64,000 nucleotides of DNA, taken from positions 4,613,862 to 4,677,861 of the forward strand of contig CM018692.1 of NCBI GenBank assembly GCA_009363875.1. Direction: 5' to 3'. The translations under genes were made by a program, and so were the position numbers. Position 1 is the first letter of the stretch. Every line of letters starts with the position of its first letter. The notes under the pieces are model-generated. The model made no database searches. It had not been told where the DNA came from and worked only from the letters and a program-made list of their open reading frames with translations. The stretch comes from Mikania micrantha (Eukaryota > Streptophyta > Magnoliopsida > Asterales > Asteraceae). Below are positions 46,318 to 59,085 of the stretch, one piece after another.

Positions 46318-49266
46318 ATGGCTGGTGGTGATAACATTAATGATGGTGGAGGTCATGAAACTAATTTCACTGAATTGCAAACTATGGTGAGAGAAGAGGT
46401 GGCAAAAGCATTGGAAGCTTCGATTCCTCACCATATGGAGGGTCTGCAAGCCTCCATGAGAGAATTTATTCAACAGGAGTTTGCAAATCTCAGAGGGGGG
46501 CGAGATGGGGAACGAACTCCAAAGAAAGTAACTTATAAGGAGTTTGTAGCTTGCAAGCCAAGCGAATTCAAAGGGGAAGTTGACCCATTACAGAGTCAAC
46601 GGTGGATAACAGACATGGAGGGCACGTTCGAGACGAGCCATTGTGACCCGGAAGATGAGGTGATCTTTGCGGGGAATCAGTTGCGCGAAAGAGCAAAGGA
46701 TTGGTGGGAGCTTCTTCGAAAGGAGAAGGGTAGGGATGGCATTAAAAATCTGAAATGGGCGGAGTTTAAGGAATTATTCCTTAAACGGTTCTGTCCGCAG
46801 GCGGCGATTGACAGAATCACTGAAGAATTCCTTCATATGAGACATAAGGAGGAAAGTATTGATACGATTACCGCCATCTTCTATGACAAAGCTAGATTTT
46901 GTCCTGATTTGCTACAAACGGAGCGGATGTGGATCAATCGATACCATAGTATGTTGAATGCCAAGTACCGCGAATTTCTTACACCATCTAAGTGTGAGAC
47001 ATTGGCGGAACTTATTGATTGTGCTCGGGAGCGCGAGTTGGAGTTAAAGCGACAGGAAGACCGCGGTGAAAAGCGGAAGGTGGAGAAGGAGACGGGGTCG
47101 TCTAAAAAGGGGAAGTTCTCTAACTCACCTACAAAGTTCCACTCAAGTAGGGGAGTTAAGCATTGTACTAAATGTGGGAAAGACCACATGGGTGATTGTT
47201 CGGTACGACCCTTATCTTGCTACAAGTGTGGGAAGCAAGGTCATCTTGCTAATCAATGTTCGAGCCCGTTGAATTTATGTTATAATTGCTACAAACCGGG
47301 GCATATTCGGAGTGAATGTCCGGAACTTAAGGGGGCTGGATTTGGAGGAACAGAAAATCGATCTTTCAAGGGGCAAGGAAGTGGGAAGAAGGTGGAGGTA
47401 CCCAAACCCAAGGGTAGGGCCTTTCAAATCACTGCGGAGGAAGCCAAAGTCACACCTGATGTGGTGACAGGTACTTTCTTCATCAATACCTTGCCTGCTT
47501 ACATTTTATTTGATTCGGGGGCTAGTAGATCATTTGTGTCTACGAATTTTATACAACACTCTTCTTTTGTAGTTGAGAAATTGTTGGTGCCTTTAGAAAT
47601 AGAAATAGCGGATTCTAAATGCTTTCTAGTATGTGATGTCTATCGAAAATGTAAATTAACAATTGAGGGGGAGGATTTTGATATTGATTTGATACCTATG
47701 GTATTGGGGGAGTTCGATGCGGTGGTTGGGATGGATTGGCTTTCGGCTTACGGGGCCAACATTGTGTGCAAACATAAGATAATTCAATTGAAGTCTCCTA
47801 GCGGACATGAGGTGTGTATTCGTGGGGAGAAACGTGGTGGCATGATCTTATGTTCCATAACCGAAGCTATGAAATATTTGAACAATGGTGGACGATCGTT
47901 TCTTGCTTATGTTGTGGATTCGGAGAAAGGAGTGAAGATGATAGAAGACATTCCTATAGTTCGTGATTTTTCGGATGTCTTTCCGGATGAATTACCGGGA
48001 GTACCTCCCGAAAGGGATGTGGAGTTCCGAATTGACTTGGTGCCCGGGGCTAAACCCATTGCTAAAGCTCCATACCGGTTGGCACCATCTGAATTGCAAG
48101 AGATGATGAATCAATTGCAAGAACTTCTTGACCGGGGTTTTATTCGTCCGAGCATCTCACCTTGGGGTGCACCGGTGTTATTTGTCAAGAAGAAAGATGG
48201 GAGCTTCAGAATGTGTATAGATTATCGGGAGTTGAACAAGGTCACGGTGAAGAATAGGTATCCATTACCTAGGATTGACGACCTCTTTGACCAATTACAA
48301 GGTGCTTCATGGTTTTCTAAGATCGACCTTCGATCGGGATACCATCAGTTGAAGGTTAGAGAGGAAGACATTCCAAAGACGGCTTTTCGTACGAGGTATG
48401 GGCATTATGAGTTTCTTGTGATGTCCTTTGGGTTAACTAACGCACCGGCGGCATTCATGGACTTGATGAATCGGGTGTGTCGTCCAATGTTAGATAGGTC
48501 AGTCATTGTGTTCATCGATGACGTACTTATCTATTCCAAGAATGAAGCGGATCACGCTTGTCATTTGCGTGAAGTTCTTGAAACACTTCGTAAGGAGAAA
48601 CTGTATGCCAAGTTCTCCAAGTGTGACTTCTGGTTACGTGAAGTACAATTTTTGGGACATGTGGTCAATGCCGATGGCATACATGTCGATCCTTCCAAAA
48701 TTCAGGCGGTTATGAAATGGAGTCCACCCAAGACTCCAACTGAGGTTAGAAGTTTTCTTGGTTTAGCCGGTTATTACAGGAGGTTTATTCAAGACTTTGC
48801 CAAGATTGCTTCATCTTTGACAAAGCTTACAAAGAAGGATACTAAGTTTGTATGGGGTGACGAACAAGAAAAGGCGTTTCAAGAGTTAAAGACAAGACTA
48901 ACACAAGCACCGGTGTTAACTTTACCGGATGGACCCGATGATCTTGTGGTCTATTCCGATGCTTCATATGTTGGTCTTGGTTGTGTTCTGATGCAAAGAG
49001 GGAAGGTTATTGCTTATGCTTCACGTCAGTTGAAGGTTCATGAGATTAACTATCCCGTTCATGACTTGGAGCTTGCGGCGGTTGTTTTTGCATTAAAGAT
49101 ATGGCGTCATTATCTTTATGGGGTGAAATGTACTATTTATACCGACCACAAGAGTTTGAAGTATTTCTTCACACAGAAGGAATTGAATATGAGGCAGAGA
49201 CGTTGGATGGAGTTACTCAAAGACTACGACTGCGAAATTCTCTATCATCCGGGAAAGCAAACGTAG
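46318..49266 (+). pseudogene. gypsy gag-pol, first part: gag, protease, RT, RNase H
   Basis: I place the start at 46318 (MAGGDN), as an upstream in-frame ATG at 46255 adds residues outside the usual gag. Gag has a capsid-like region (about 46590-47050, LRERAKDWWELL) and Cys-rich knuckles including CYKCGKQGHLANQC and CYNCYKPGHIRSEC. The protease has LFDSGASRSF. RT shows RIDDLFDQLQGASWFSKIDL and the VFIDDVLIYS catalytic box; RNase H has YSDASYVGLGCVL and IYTDHKSLKYF. The frame ends at a TAG just after HPGK because of a one-base slip at the G-run 49251-49253, where the next frame takes over with ANVVADALSRK. Confidence 0.92.
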
Positions 49267-50773
49267 TGGCGGATGCTTTGAGTAGAAAGGAGGAACCTTC
49301 ACCTATTCGGGTAAAGGCAATGAAAATTGTGGTAACTTCGGATCTGGTGAATCAAATTAAAGCTGCTCAAACGGAAGCTTTAAAGGAGGAGAATTGGAAA
49401 CGTGATAGAATCAAGGGGTTAGCTCATCAATTGGATGAGGATAGTCGGGGTTTAAAGACAAGGTGGGGTCGGGTGTGGATACCTCCCACTTGTCCTTTAA
49501 AGACGGCTTTATTGGAGGAATCCCATAAATCGAGATATTCGATTCATCCGGGAGGCACGAAGATGTATCGTGACTTGCGGGTTAACTATTGGTGGCCGGG
49601 AATGAAACGAGATATTGTTAAGTATGTTGAAAAATGCTTGACTTGTGCTCAAGTGAAGGCGGAGCATCAAAAACCGTATGGCAAATTGCAACCTTTGGAG
49701 ATTCCAATGTGGAAGTGGGAGCATATTACGATGGACCTAATCACGAAGCTTCCTAAGACTAGGAACGGTTATGATACTATATGGGTCATCGTAGATCGGT
49801 TATCAAAGAGTGCTCACTTTATACCGATCAAGGAGACGTATTCTTCCAAGAAAATGGCTGAAATTTATGTTAAGGAGGTGGTGTCTCGACATGGAGTACC
49901 GGTTACTATTGTGTCTGATCGTGACACCCGTTCACTTCTCATTTTTGGAAGAATTTTCAGGAGGAATTGGGTACGAGACTATTGTTGAGCACAGCGTATC
50001 ACCCTCAAACGGATGGTCAGAGTGAAAGGACTATTCAAACGCTTGAGGACATGTTACGTGCGTGTATCATTGATTTTGGGGGAAGTTGGGATGATTACTT
50101 ACCTTTGGCGGAGTTTTCTTACAATAACAGTTATCATTCCAGTCTTGGAATGCCTCCTTTTGAGGTTTTGTATGGGAGAAAATGTAGAACTCCCGTGTGT
50201 TGGGGAGAAGTGGGACCAAGGGAACTCGCCAGCAAAAAGGTAGTAAAGGTGACAAACGAACGAATCGATCAGATACGAGCTCATTTAAAGGCGGCACAAG
50301 ACCGTCAGAAATCGTATGCGGATAAACGGAGGAGGCCGATCGAATTCCAAGTGGGAGACTTTGTGTTGTTAAAGGTTTCTCCTTGGAAGGGTGTGATTCG
50401 TTTTCGAAAGCGGGGAAAACTTAGTCCACGATTTATTGGACCGTTTAAGATTATAGCTCGGATTGGCGAGGTTGCCTATCGCTTAGAGCTACCGGAGGAG
50501 TTGAGTGGGATTCACAATACATTCCACGTATCTTATTTGCGAAAGTGCTTGGCGGATGAATCGGCTTATGTGCCAATGGAGGATTTGGTGATTGATGATA
50601 AACTCAATTATATTGAGAAACCGGTGGCTATCTTGGATAGAAAAGTCAAGCAACTTCGGAATAAGACGATTAACCAAGTAATGGTGCAATGGAAGAACAG
50701 ACGGGGTTCGGATGCTACGTGGGAATCCGAGGATGAAATGCGGAAATTTTATCCTTTTCTTTTTGAGGTGTAA
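49254..50773 (+). pseudogene. gypsy pol, second part: integrase and chromodomain
   Basis: After the slip at 49251 the frame continues through a zinc-binding HHCC region (HPGGTKMYRDL, CLTCAQVK) and the catalytic core (TMDLITKLP with the first Asp, VSDRDTR with the second, QTDGQSERT with the Glu). A second one-base slip sits at 49931-49932, where a T is missing relative to the continuing frame. The carboxy end has the chromovirus GPFKI, HVSYLRKCL and a chromodomain-like KPVAILDRKVKQLRN ... WESEDEM. Without a continuous frame no active integrase can be made from this copy as read. Confidence 0.9.
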
Positions 50774-50800
50774 CGAGGTTTCGGGGACGAAACCTTTGTA

Positions 50801-50814
50801 AGGAGGGGAGAATT
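50801..50814 (+). other. gypsy polypurine tract
   Basis: AGGAGGGGAGAATT directly precedes the 3' LTR start TGTAAC. Confidence 0.85.
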
Positions 50815-53025
50815 TGTAACAACCCATTTTGGGGAACTATTATAAGTAAAATGTAATTGGAGTATAAATTATGTTTTATTTTAATTTGATGGGTGTTTTG
50901 TTAATATTTGTTAATTATAACCAATTGGTGGATGTTTTAAGAGTGTTTGTTTATTTTAACAATATGTTGGGTGTTTACTAACTTAACTTAGTTAGTTATA
51001 ACTAGTTAGTTTCAACTAGTAATAGAGGGACCAAAACTGCCAATAGTTGAAACTTGTAAAGGGTGGGTTAAGTGTTGACTTGGTCAAATCTGGTCATAAG
51101 ACCATTACTTGCTGAAAACGTGAACAAGGAAAGGGGAGGAGGAGGAAACTCAAGAACTCCAAAAATTTATCAAATTGGAGGTTGAATGTGGATCTGATCT
51201 TGAATGCAAGTTGAAATTGGAGTTCTTCTTGTGTCAAGCTACATCTAGGTAAGAAATTTTGATGTTTTTGTTGGGGTTTTCGTGGGTTTCTCATAGGGTG
51301 TGGGTTTGATGGATCAAATCCGAAATTAGAAGTGTAGATGGTGTTATATGTTGTTAACTATCATGATAATCATCAAAGAAACAACATTTTGTTCATTTCT
51401 TGCATGATGATGTATTTTGATAAAAATGGAGTTTTGGGGTTGTTCATGGTGATGATGAACTAAGGTTTAAATGGGTGATTAGATGATAGCTTTATGACAT
51501 ACAACATATGAAATTTGTGTTACCATGGTGATTGTTGAAATTGATTGATTATAAATCAACATGGGAGATTGTTGGAGTTTAGAAACAAATTGAAATGTGT
51601 GGGTGAAATCCCTGCACACAAGTTGTTTGATGAAAAGTCAACAACTTGATTTTTAACTAACAAAGTGTTTAAAGGGATGGGTGTGGTTAATTAGTTGTTA
51701 TAATCATAAAAGGTGTAATTTTATGATTAATGGGTCGTTTGTATGTAATCTAAATATAGTTGATGAAAGGGGTGTCAAATTGGTGTAATTTGACTAATTA
51801 TGGTCAACACTTGTATTGAAACACATAAGTATGATATAGGAGGCAATAGCGAAAGTGGGAGTGAAACCAAACGACCTGGAAAAGAAATTGTGATAGAGGA
51901 TAGCTCATTGGAATAAGGTAAGTCACCCAATCTTCTATTTGTTATGTGTAATGGTGTTATGCAATAATGAATATGTTGTGGAAGATTGACTTTCTGGTGA
52001 ATTGATGATTTTGGTGTTTGTTGATAGACAATGATAAGCAATAGGTGATATATGTTGCTTGATTTTTGTTGGTATGGTGTTTTAATGCTAGTTCATGATT
52101 TACTTGGTGTTAATTTGTATGTGTGTTGAATGATTTAACTTAATTCACAAGGTGTGTGAATTGTAATTGAATTCAACTAAAATTGGTGTTTTGAATCACA
52201 AGTGGTGTGATCATAACATTGAATTATTCACATGGTGTGTGAATGTTCTTTGTTGGGTGTAATCAAGTTAGTAAAACACAAGTGGTGTGGTTTACTTAAC
52301 TTGAGAAATCTTGTGGAATAAGATTTCAATGGAGTTTTGGGTGCAAACGACCCGTTAGTAAATCGTTTGATATTATGACTATGATGGTTATAATTTGGTG
52401 AATTAAGGTGTTTAATATGATTATATGGTGTTATATAATGTTTATGGGGGTATTGGAACGGTCGTATTTGAGCGAAAGGGGTTAAGATGGCTTAAAACAG
52501 CAAAAATAGCCGTGCAGGTGGTGCCCGGCGTATGATACGCCTGGGGGGGGCGTATCATACGCCTCCTTCAGCTCAATCTTCGGATTTTGTCTGTGATACG
52601 CCCCAGATACGTCTAAACCATACGCCCCGAGTAAAATTTGACCAAAATTGACTTTTTGGGTCATGTAAGCTCGTGTGGTCGGGCATGGTGATCTTACTTA
52701 GTTCTAATGAACTAATGGTGACTTAATTATGGTGTTTCAGGTGTACGGAAGGGTTGAACGAGGTCGTGATCGGTTTGCCTCGCAAGGATTCGGATCAAAC
52801 ACATTTTGTGGTTTTTCTTTGTTGGTGTTAAACAAAGGTTTTTGGTGATAACTTAAATGTAATTTTTGTTATTGAATGTTTAATTAACATCAATTATTTT
52901 GTAAAGTCGTATGTAAATGGGGTGTTTATGGTGTTAATTACATTTGTCGGTTTGAAAAATCTGGGACCTATTTTCATTTGTCGTTTAAACACACGTGGCA
53001 TGTGTTGGTGGGTTTGGGGCTTACA
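50815..53025 (+). repeat. gypsy 3' LTR (2211 bp)
   Basis: It is the same as 43641-45852 except for one C-to-T change and one T missing in a T-run. Confidence 0.96.
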
Positions 53026-53030
53026 ATATC

Positions 53031-55349
53031 ATATTAATTAAAAGATAAAGAAACTTAAAAAAATTAAAATACAAGAACGAAAAGTAGTTGAATTGTTCCA
53101 TTTTTAAAAGAGTGTGTGTGATTAAATTTTTTTAACAATAAACTTAAAACCACTTACTCATAAAATCTAGAATTGTTTTGTTGTTCACCCTAGTTTTTCA
53201 TTACGAACTAATCTAGTTTTTCATTCGTGAATAGATATGCTAAACTTATGGATGAAGTTTTTATAGATTTATTTCTTCACAACGTACAACATCTGGGGTA
53301 TGTGAATGTTTTCTAACATGTTATCCTAAACAACATATATGTTCAAATAGGAATGGTATTTTGTCTAAAATATAAAAAAAACATCTTTAGATTTAAGGTT
53401 TAGCCGTTTAGGACTCGACAAGTTTCAATGTCGCCAGATTGAGTTCAATCAGATTTCTTTATATTTGTTAACGGTTAGTTATTAATATTATTTTTTAATT
53501 TTTAGGCAAAATGTTTCTTAAAAACGAGTTTTACCATACTAATTAACCGACATGCGTTCACTCTCATCCCTGAATATCATAGGAGGAACCTGGCAATCAG
53601 ATCACACCAAGGAAATGACTGAAGTAAAAACTACTATATATATTTGAATGAAACTTCTTTCACTTTGGACGCTAATTTCTAACTCTTAACTTTTTATTAC
53701 ACAAAAAACATCTTGTGTTTAATAAATTAAATGATTCTAGAATGCTGAATTATGGGTCAATTAAATATATTAAGTGAGTGCTTAAGACTTTGCTTGGAGT
53801 CTGGGCAAAAGTTTAGAATTTAGGAAAAGTTGTAATGTGGACAAGTTTGTGTGCATATTTGACGTTAAATGAGTGCATAATTAGAATACAAGTAACATAA
53901 ATGCAAGTTATCGTGATAAACTTGTGAGGAAAAAGGGATATGTGTTTAAGACTAATCATTATGGTGGCTTCCAAGCTCGATCGGTCGTGGAAAATCAATT
54001 AAAAAAATAAAAAAACAATTTCAAACTACAACCCGGTTGGTGTAGCTACCCAAGTCACAACCCCATAATTTTTATCCAAAATACACATGGCACTCTCCTA
54101 TTGGTTGTATTTTATGTAATTTTTCCTTTTTTATTTCTATAATTAGTTTCCTGTATAATTTGATTATTCTCTAATAATTTAAAAATTAATTTTTTATAAA
54201 AATCTAATTATAAAGTACTTTTTATATATTTTTTTCAGATGATAATAAGTATTTTGTTTGAGATAAATTAATTTTTTTAATATTTTACAAACAAATATTA
54301 GTTATATTTATATAATAAATATATTAATAAAACTTGAGTTGGGTTGCGTTGCTAATGTGTGTGATAAATTTAATTAGGTGGGTTCTGTAGGTTGAAGAGA
54401 GAGAAATTAGTTTCATAATAAAAGGTTGGGTTGAGTTGGGTCGGGTCACTGTTGTGAATAGTCTTAAGCCGAAAATGGCAGACGACGTAAATCCATGTGA
54501 TGTGACGAGATATTGACACGAAGAGAAATGGCCAAATTTATTTTCACAAGATAAAAAAATGTTGTGGTTCGAGTTAAAAATTACGTGATTTGGCTTGTTG
54601 ATATGCAAAAAAAATTATTTATATAAAAACATTGGATAAAAATAAGAACATATTGAAAAGTATCATTTTGTTAGGATAATTTTATTTTGTTTTATTTATT
54701 CGTTTTTATCCCAAATTTGTTGATCTGTGAAACTTTTAGAATAAATTACATAAATTATCCTTTATATTTACTCATTTTATGGATGATGTTTTTTATTATA
54801 AATATTTACAGAAATCATTCTTAAACGAAAATTTATAATGGATTTCATTCTTTTTCTTAATTTAAATGACGGTTTAAGTAATTTTAAGGATGAAAACCAT
54901 GTGAGCGCCGAGAGGTTTTTGTTTTAAAAATACATTGTAAAACCATGTAAACCATATGTAACTTAGCGCTCACATGTTACGAAATATTTTTGCATGGTGT
55001 TACATATATTTTACATGGTTTTACAAACAAAAAAAAAACTCTTTGCGCTTTGTTTATAAAAAGATGTCAAGTAATGTTAAAAACCTGTAAAAAAATTTTA
55101 CTTTTTTTATATCTTTTTTACTCTAATTTTTTTTAAAAAAAGTTTTTGAATTATTCTTTCCCTGCATCTATATTTACGAGCTCAGATTTAGTGGCTGAAA
55201 TGATGAACCTGAACCAACACATAACTATATTTGTCTTTAAGTAACCAACTCTAACATGGTCACATAACACGGTGTAAGCCAATCATGACTCTTGTATATA
55301 TATTGGTTGAAATGAAAAACCTAAATCAACAAATATATATTTAATGTTT
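53031..55349. other. AT-rich intergenic stretch, nothing recognised
   Basis: The segment 54735-54900 contains AAATTACATAAATTATCC-like words seen in plant MITEs, but no inverted partner was found. The rest has only short, unsupported open frames. Confidence 0.4.
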
Positions 55350-55611
55350 TTATATGATATTAACTTTTTTTTGAACGACATTTGATCTCAACGTGTGAAT
55401 CACTGATTTTCAGGCCACGTCACCAAGGTCTAATTACCATGGCCTCCGTTGAGACCCAACCACCACCCCAGGAGGAAACCGCACCGGAAAACCCCCTGAC
55501 CTCCCAAGGACCCCTATTTCGCATTGGGAGGGATTTGAACCCGTGACCTCCCACAGGGAAGCCAAATGGGTAACCATTATGCTAGAAACCCCTGGTTATA
55601 TGATATTAACT
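55350..55611 (-). mobile_element. tRNA-derived SINE with exact 16-bp target duplication
   Basis: TTATATGATATTAACT occurs at 55350-55365 and 55596-55611. On the minus strand the 230-bp body begins CCAGGGGTTTCTAGCATAAT, which holds the A box (TAGCATAATGGTTA), then a B box (GGGTTCAAATCC) about 35 bases on, and ends with CGTTCAAAAAAAA. It is well preserved, so fairly young. A diverged sister copy is at 37258. Confidence 0.92.
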
Positions 55612-56716
55612 ATATATATATATATATTTATATACACATAGAGAGTAAATTTGGTTAACTACTAAAAAAAATTATTTATACTCACAAGCTTAAAGGGTAT
55701 ATAAAAGAAACTCCATTTAACTTATAAGAAAATTACTTATATAATACCTAAATCATATATCTATAATTGTTTTTTTTATACAACATATTTTGTTCTCATT
55801 TAAATGAATCCCTATGTATAAAAACTTTAACATGATCATACATAGAATCATATAACCTAGACATGAATCATAAAACTATTTAACCAAATTGATTTAGTGG
55901 GTTGTAAAATTTGACAGACTATAATTAACTTAAAAGAGTTTTAAATTGTTAAGATTGCTAACTCAAACTTTTTATTTAATTATAGTTTTAATTATGCATG
56001 TTTAATTATAATAATATGTCTGATACATAAATAAAACTCAGGTAATTGTTATATTTAATTGACATAAATATTAGAGTTACATGTTATTTTATTCTAACGT
56101 TGCTTTTTATAAAGTAAATAAATCAAGCATGTTGAAAATTAATTTGGTATAACTTAAATAATGTGAAGAAAAATATATAAATAAGACCTATTATTATATA
56201 TATTAATTTGCAAAGATTCGTTCACACACATTAAATTTACATTTATAACCTTAAACTTTGAACTCTTATTTTTAAAGTTCCTTCTCATTTTACTCACATA
56301 TTTTTAATGTTCACATGATTTTAACACGTCATTAGGTTATCGGATAAAAGTCATGATTATATTAATTTGATCGCAATAGCCTCATGAACCTTTATATAAA
56401 TTTCGAACCCAAACGGTCACAGATATTTCTTTACTATTAAATGAGTTCTCAATCTTCAACCCTTAGTTTTAAAGCTTTCGTTATATATGTTGTATAGGGT
56501 TGTGTTTTTAGTTATTTCAATCTATAATGAGACTATATCTTTCAGTTTATAATAAATTGAGATATGTTGCTTAATGGTTTTGAAATTTCATACAATTGGT
56601 AGAGGGTTAATTTTTGCAAAGCAACTGTGATTTAAATGTTTCCTTCTTCATGCATTTTATTTTACACGATTTTAACTTCATATTCTGTTGATTGTTTTTA
56701 CGTCGGTATAGCAAAC
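55612..56716. other. AT-rich stretch, probably interior of a Helitron
   Basis: No gene was seen. The stretch ends in the Helitron terminus at 56717-56747 and may be that element's body, but its 5' TC end was not identified. Confidence 0.4.
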
Positions 56717-56747
56717 CCCGCCGCAACGCACGGGTCCTATATACTAG
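56717..56747 (+). mobile_element. Helitron 3' terminus
   Basis: CCCGCCGCAACGCACGGG folds into an imperfect hairpin, followed by TCCTATATA and CTAG then T. It belongs to the CCGCAACG terminator group, like 1656-1686, and differs from the CCCGTGTAATACACGGG group. Confidence 0.65.
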
Positions 56748-58435
56748 TTTAATTTAAATCTAAAACCATTACCGTTTCTATAAAAGTGGGATTTATGTTA
56801 TAACAGCATCACTTTCGTAAAAAAGTTAAAAACTATAAACAACACAACCTAACAATACGCCACGTGGCAGGATAAGAGTGGCTAATGATTAAGGAAAAAA
56901 CAGGATCAATGACAAGGCACGTGAGATACAGCTGCTGAGATAATAATTTTATTCTTGCACACTGAAAAATCAAACGTTCAGAGAGAAAGTAGAGTATCTT
57001 TTATTTCTACTTTTAAGATGAATAATATAAGAAAAATAATTGATATGTATTTTTGATTTTTTTTTGGATTAAACTTTATGATAACAATGGATTGTCGGTA
57101 ATATTAAACGTTAACGTAGTTTGACACGAAAACGGAAGGTGTTGGGTGCGTTGATACTTCAGTCGATCAAACTACTTACCAAGCCAGTAGTTTTGAGATC
57201 CAAACGGTTCGATTTGTAATTTAAGTTTAATGGTTACTTACTTGACTTTTCTATAGGAGATCTTAGGTATGAGTCAGGGCTAAAACTTATTTGCTGAGAC
57301 AATATTAGAAGGTTTATTCAGTTATAGGGTTTCTCCTGTGATGAGTCTGGGCGTACACCCAAAGCATCAAATTCTAGGAGACAGTGAAATCTCGTCTTAA
57401 ACATCGTCATTTCAAGCTTTTCATATAAAAAAAAACTATTGATTTATTATTAAAAGAGAAAAAAATAGTTAGAAGCATCAAATCAAACCGATAAACCACT
57501 AAATCTGCCAATTTGGTTTGTTATATACTGAAACTACAGCTCGTAGTTTAACTCATAATTTTTATTAAACCCGATTTAATTGTTTTACAAATCTGTAAAT
57601 GCTCTACCCACTTGAGACAGAGAAATGATGGTTGGGTTGATTTAAATGATGATGATTTTTATATGTATCATTTCTATTTATATAAAAAATTTCTACTCGT
57701 AATAATTGAAACTATTTATATTTTCATACTATTTTACTTAATTCTATTACTAAACTTCTGATGTCAAGATGACTTAAATAAATTTGATTGTTGATGTAGG
57801 AATTAAAAAAAAAAAAACGTTAAATATATATACTAATCACAACCCATAAACACCATAGTATCGATCCACCTAGAAACTAACTTTTTGCTTTACCACTTTT
57901 TGAAAACAATCATGGTACTTTAAGGTATAAACGTTAAGTCGGTATGAAGTTACATTATTATTTTAATCGTAATCAATATATTTCATTATTAACAAAGATA
58001 AGGTAGTGTCTGATAAGAGTAAGATAAATACAAACATTACTTCTACTCGTATAATTAGATAGACTGCTTCTAACGAGACTACCGGCTCAAGATGTCTGAT
58101 TAACCGACCACCCAACGTTTTTAACTTTATTTTCACAAAAAAAGATAAATAAAATAACGTTAAAATTAGTGTAATTTACTTTTGCACTCAAGGGCCGACA
58201 CACACATATATACACTACATGCTTGAACCGTAAACGGGGGCATTGTTGTGAAGTTACATAAAAACATTCAAACTTGCCTATAATTGTTACATAACTAAAG
58301 TACGCAATCGCATATTCTTATGAGCCATAGTAGTCATTTAACACAAATTAGCCAAGATGAAGGAACCTTTAAAAAGCTTAAATGAAGAGACAGATGATGG
58401 ATGCGTTAAGAAATTCAGGAAAAAAAAAATCTAAA
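56748..58435. other. Intergenic stretch with one dispersed repeat
   Basis: Positions 58040-58240 match 27890-28135 in divergent form. No gene or element end could otherwise be supported. Confidence 0.4.
58040..58240. repeat. Dispersed repeat, copy 2
   Basis: It shares ordered words with 27890-28135, including TGATTAACCGACCA, ATAACGTTAAAATTAGTG and CCGACAC followed by TATATACA. Both copies are old. Confidence 0.5.
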
Positions 58436-58844
58436 TAAAAAAGAGGGTAAATTTTATTTTTAGTCTATTATATTTACAAAAAAATTCATAAATAGTCCTT
58501 TTTTGTTTCGAAATGTCAAAATCCGTCCTTTAAGTTTCCAAAGGTTACAAACTTAGTCATTTCTCCGTTATCTTTGTTAAGTATTAATAGAGTAAATGAT
58601 CATATCTAAAAATTTATGTAAACGTAAATGACAAAAAAAATGAAATTTTCTTAATTACTTATATGATTTTTTGACATTTATGCCCCTTATTATGTTAATA
58701 CTTAACGAAGTTAACGAAGAAATGACCAAGTTTGCGACATTTGGAAACTTAAAGGACTGATTTTAACATTTTGAAACATAAAGAACCATCTTTGAAATTT
58801 TGTGTAAACATAAATGATCAAAAGTGAGATTTACCTAAAAAAGA
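58436..58844. mobile_element. Mutator-like MITE with 9-bp duplication (391 bp)
   Basis: TAAAAAAGA occurs at 58436-58444 and 58836-58844. The element starts GGGTAAATTTTATTTTTAGTC and ends with the inverted GATCAAAAGTGAGATTTACC. The arms pair over more than 100 bases, for example TCCTTTAAGTTTCCAAA with TTTGGAAACTTAAAGGA. A 9-base duplication with long arms is typical of Mutator-type MITEs. Confidence 0.85.
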
Positions 58845-58872
58845 TTTAAAAAAATTAAGAAAGAAAAAGAGG

Positions 58873-59085
58873 TGCTAGCCAGATTTGAACCCATATATCC
58901 AATGTTGTTTGAACCAGACCGGTTGGACCGGAAACCGGCCACTAAACCGGCCCAAAATAAGCAGGCAAACCGCTCGGAAGAGAACCGGTCGGCCCATCCG
59001 GGTGACCGGTCGGACCAGGAACCGGACCACTGGTCGGACCGATTTTAGTTTTTTTTTTTTTAAAAAAAAAACTAAAATCTGAAAA
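58873..59085. repeat. CCGGT-rich repeat ending in an A/T hairpin
   Basis: Words ACCGGTCGG, GGACCGG and CCGGCC recur at 58918-59040 on both strands. They are followed by an inverted pair ATTTTAGTTTTTTTT / AAAAAAAACTAAAAT (about 59042-59079). A GGGTTCAAATCTGG word on the minus strand near 58885 looks like a tRNA B box. The unit is not classified. Confidence 0.45.

Larger units (their letters stand above)
43636..53030 (+). mobile_element. Full-length Ty3/gypsy retrotransposon, Tekay-like chromovirus
   Basis: LTRs at 43641-45852 and 50815-53025 flank a gag-pol interior in the order gag, protease, RT, RNase H, integrase, which defines Ty3/gypsy. The 5-base duplication ATATC lies at 43636-43640 and 53026-53030. 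The primer site TGGCATCAGAGC and a purine tract (AGGAGGGGAGAATT) are in place. The integrase ends in a chromodomain-like segment. The LTRs differ by one substitution (45439 versus 52612) and one T in a run (44889-44894 versus 52063-52067), so insertion is very recent. Confidence 0.97.

Noticed and set aside
43920..52664. Paired minus-strand open frames of 60-88 residues in the gypsy LTRs
   Set aside because: They recur at the same offset in both LTRs, have no domain and overlap regulatory LTR sequence.
55560..55595. Possible tRNA gene
   Set aside because: A and B boxes are present but the region is a SINE with a poly(A) tail and a 16-base target duplication.
58876..58897. tRNA gene 3' half (GGGTTCAAATCTGG)
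   Set aside because: No anticodon arm or D arm could be built from the adjacent sequence; a B-box-like word alone is not a tRNA gene.
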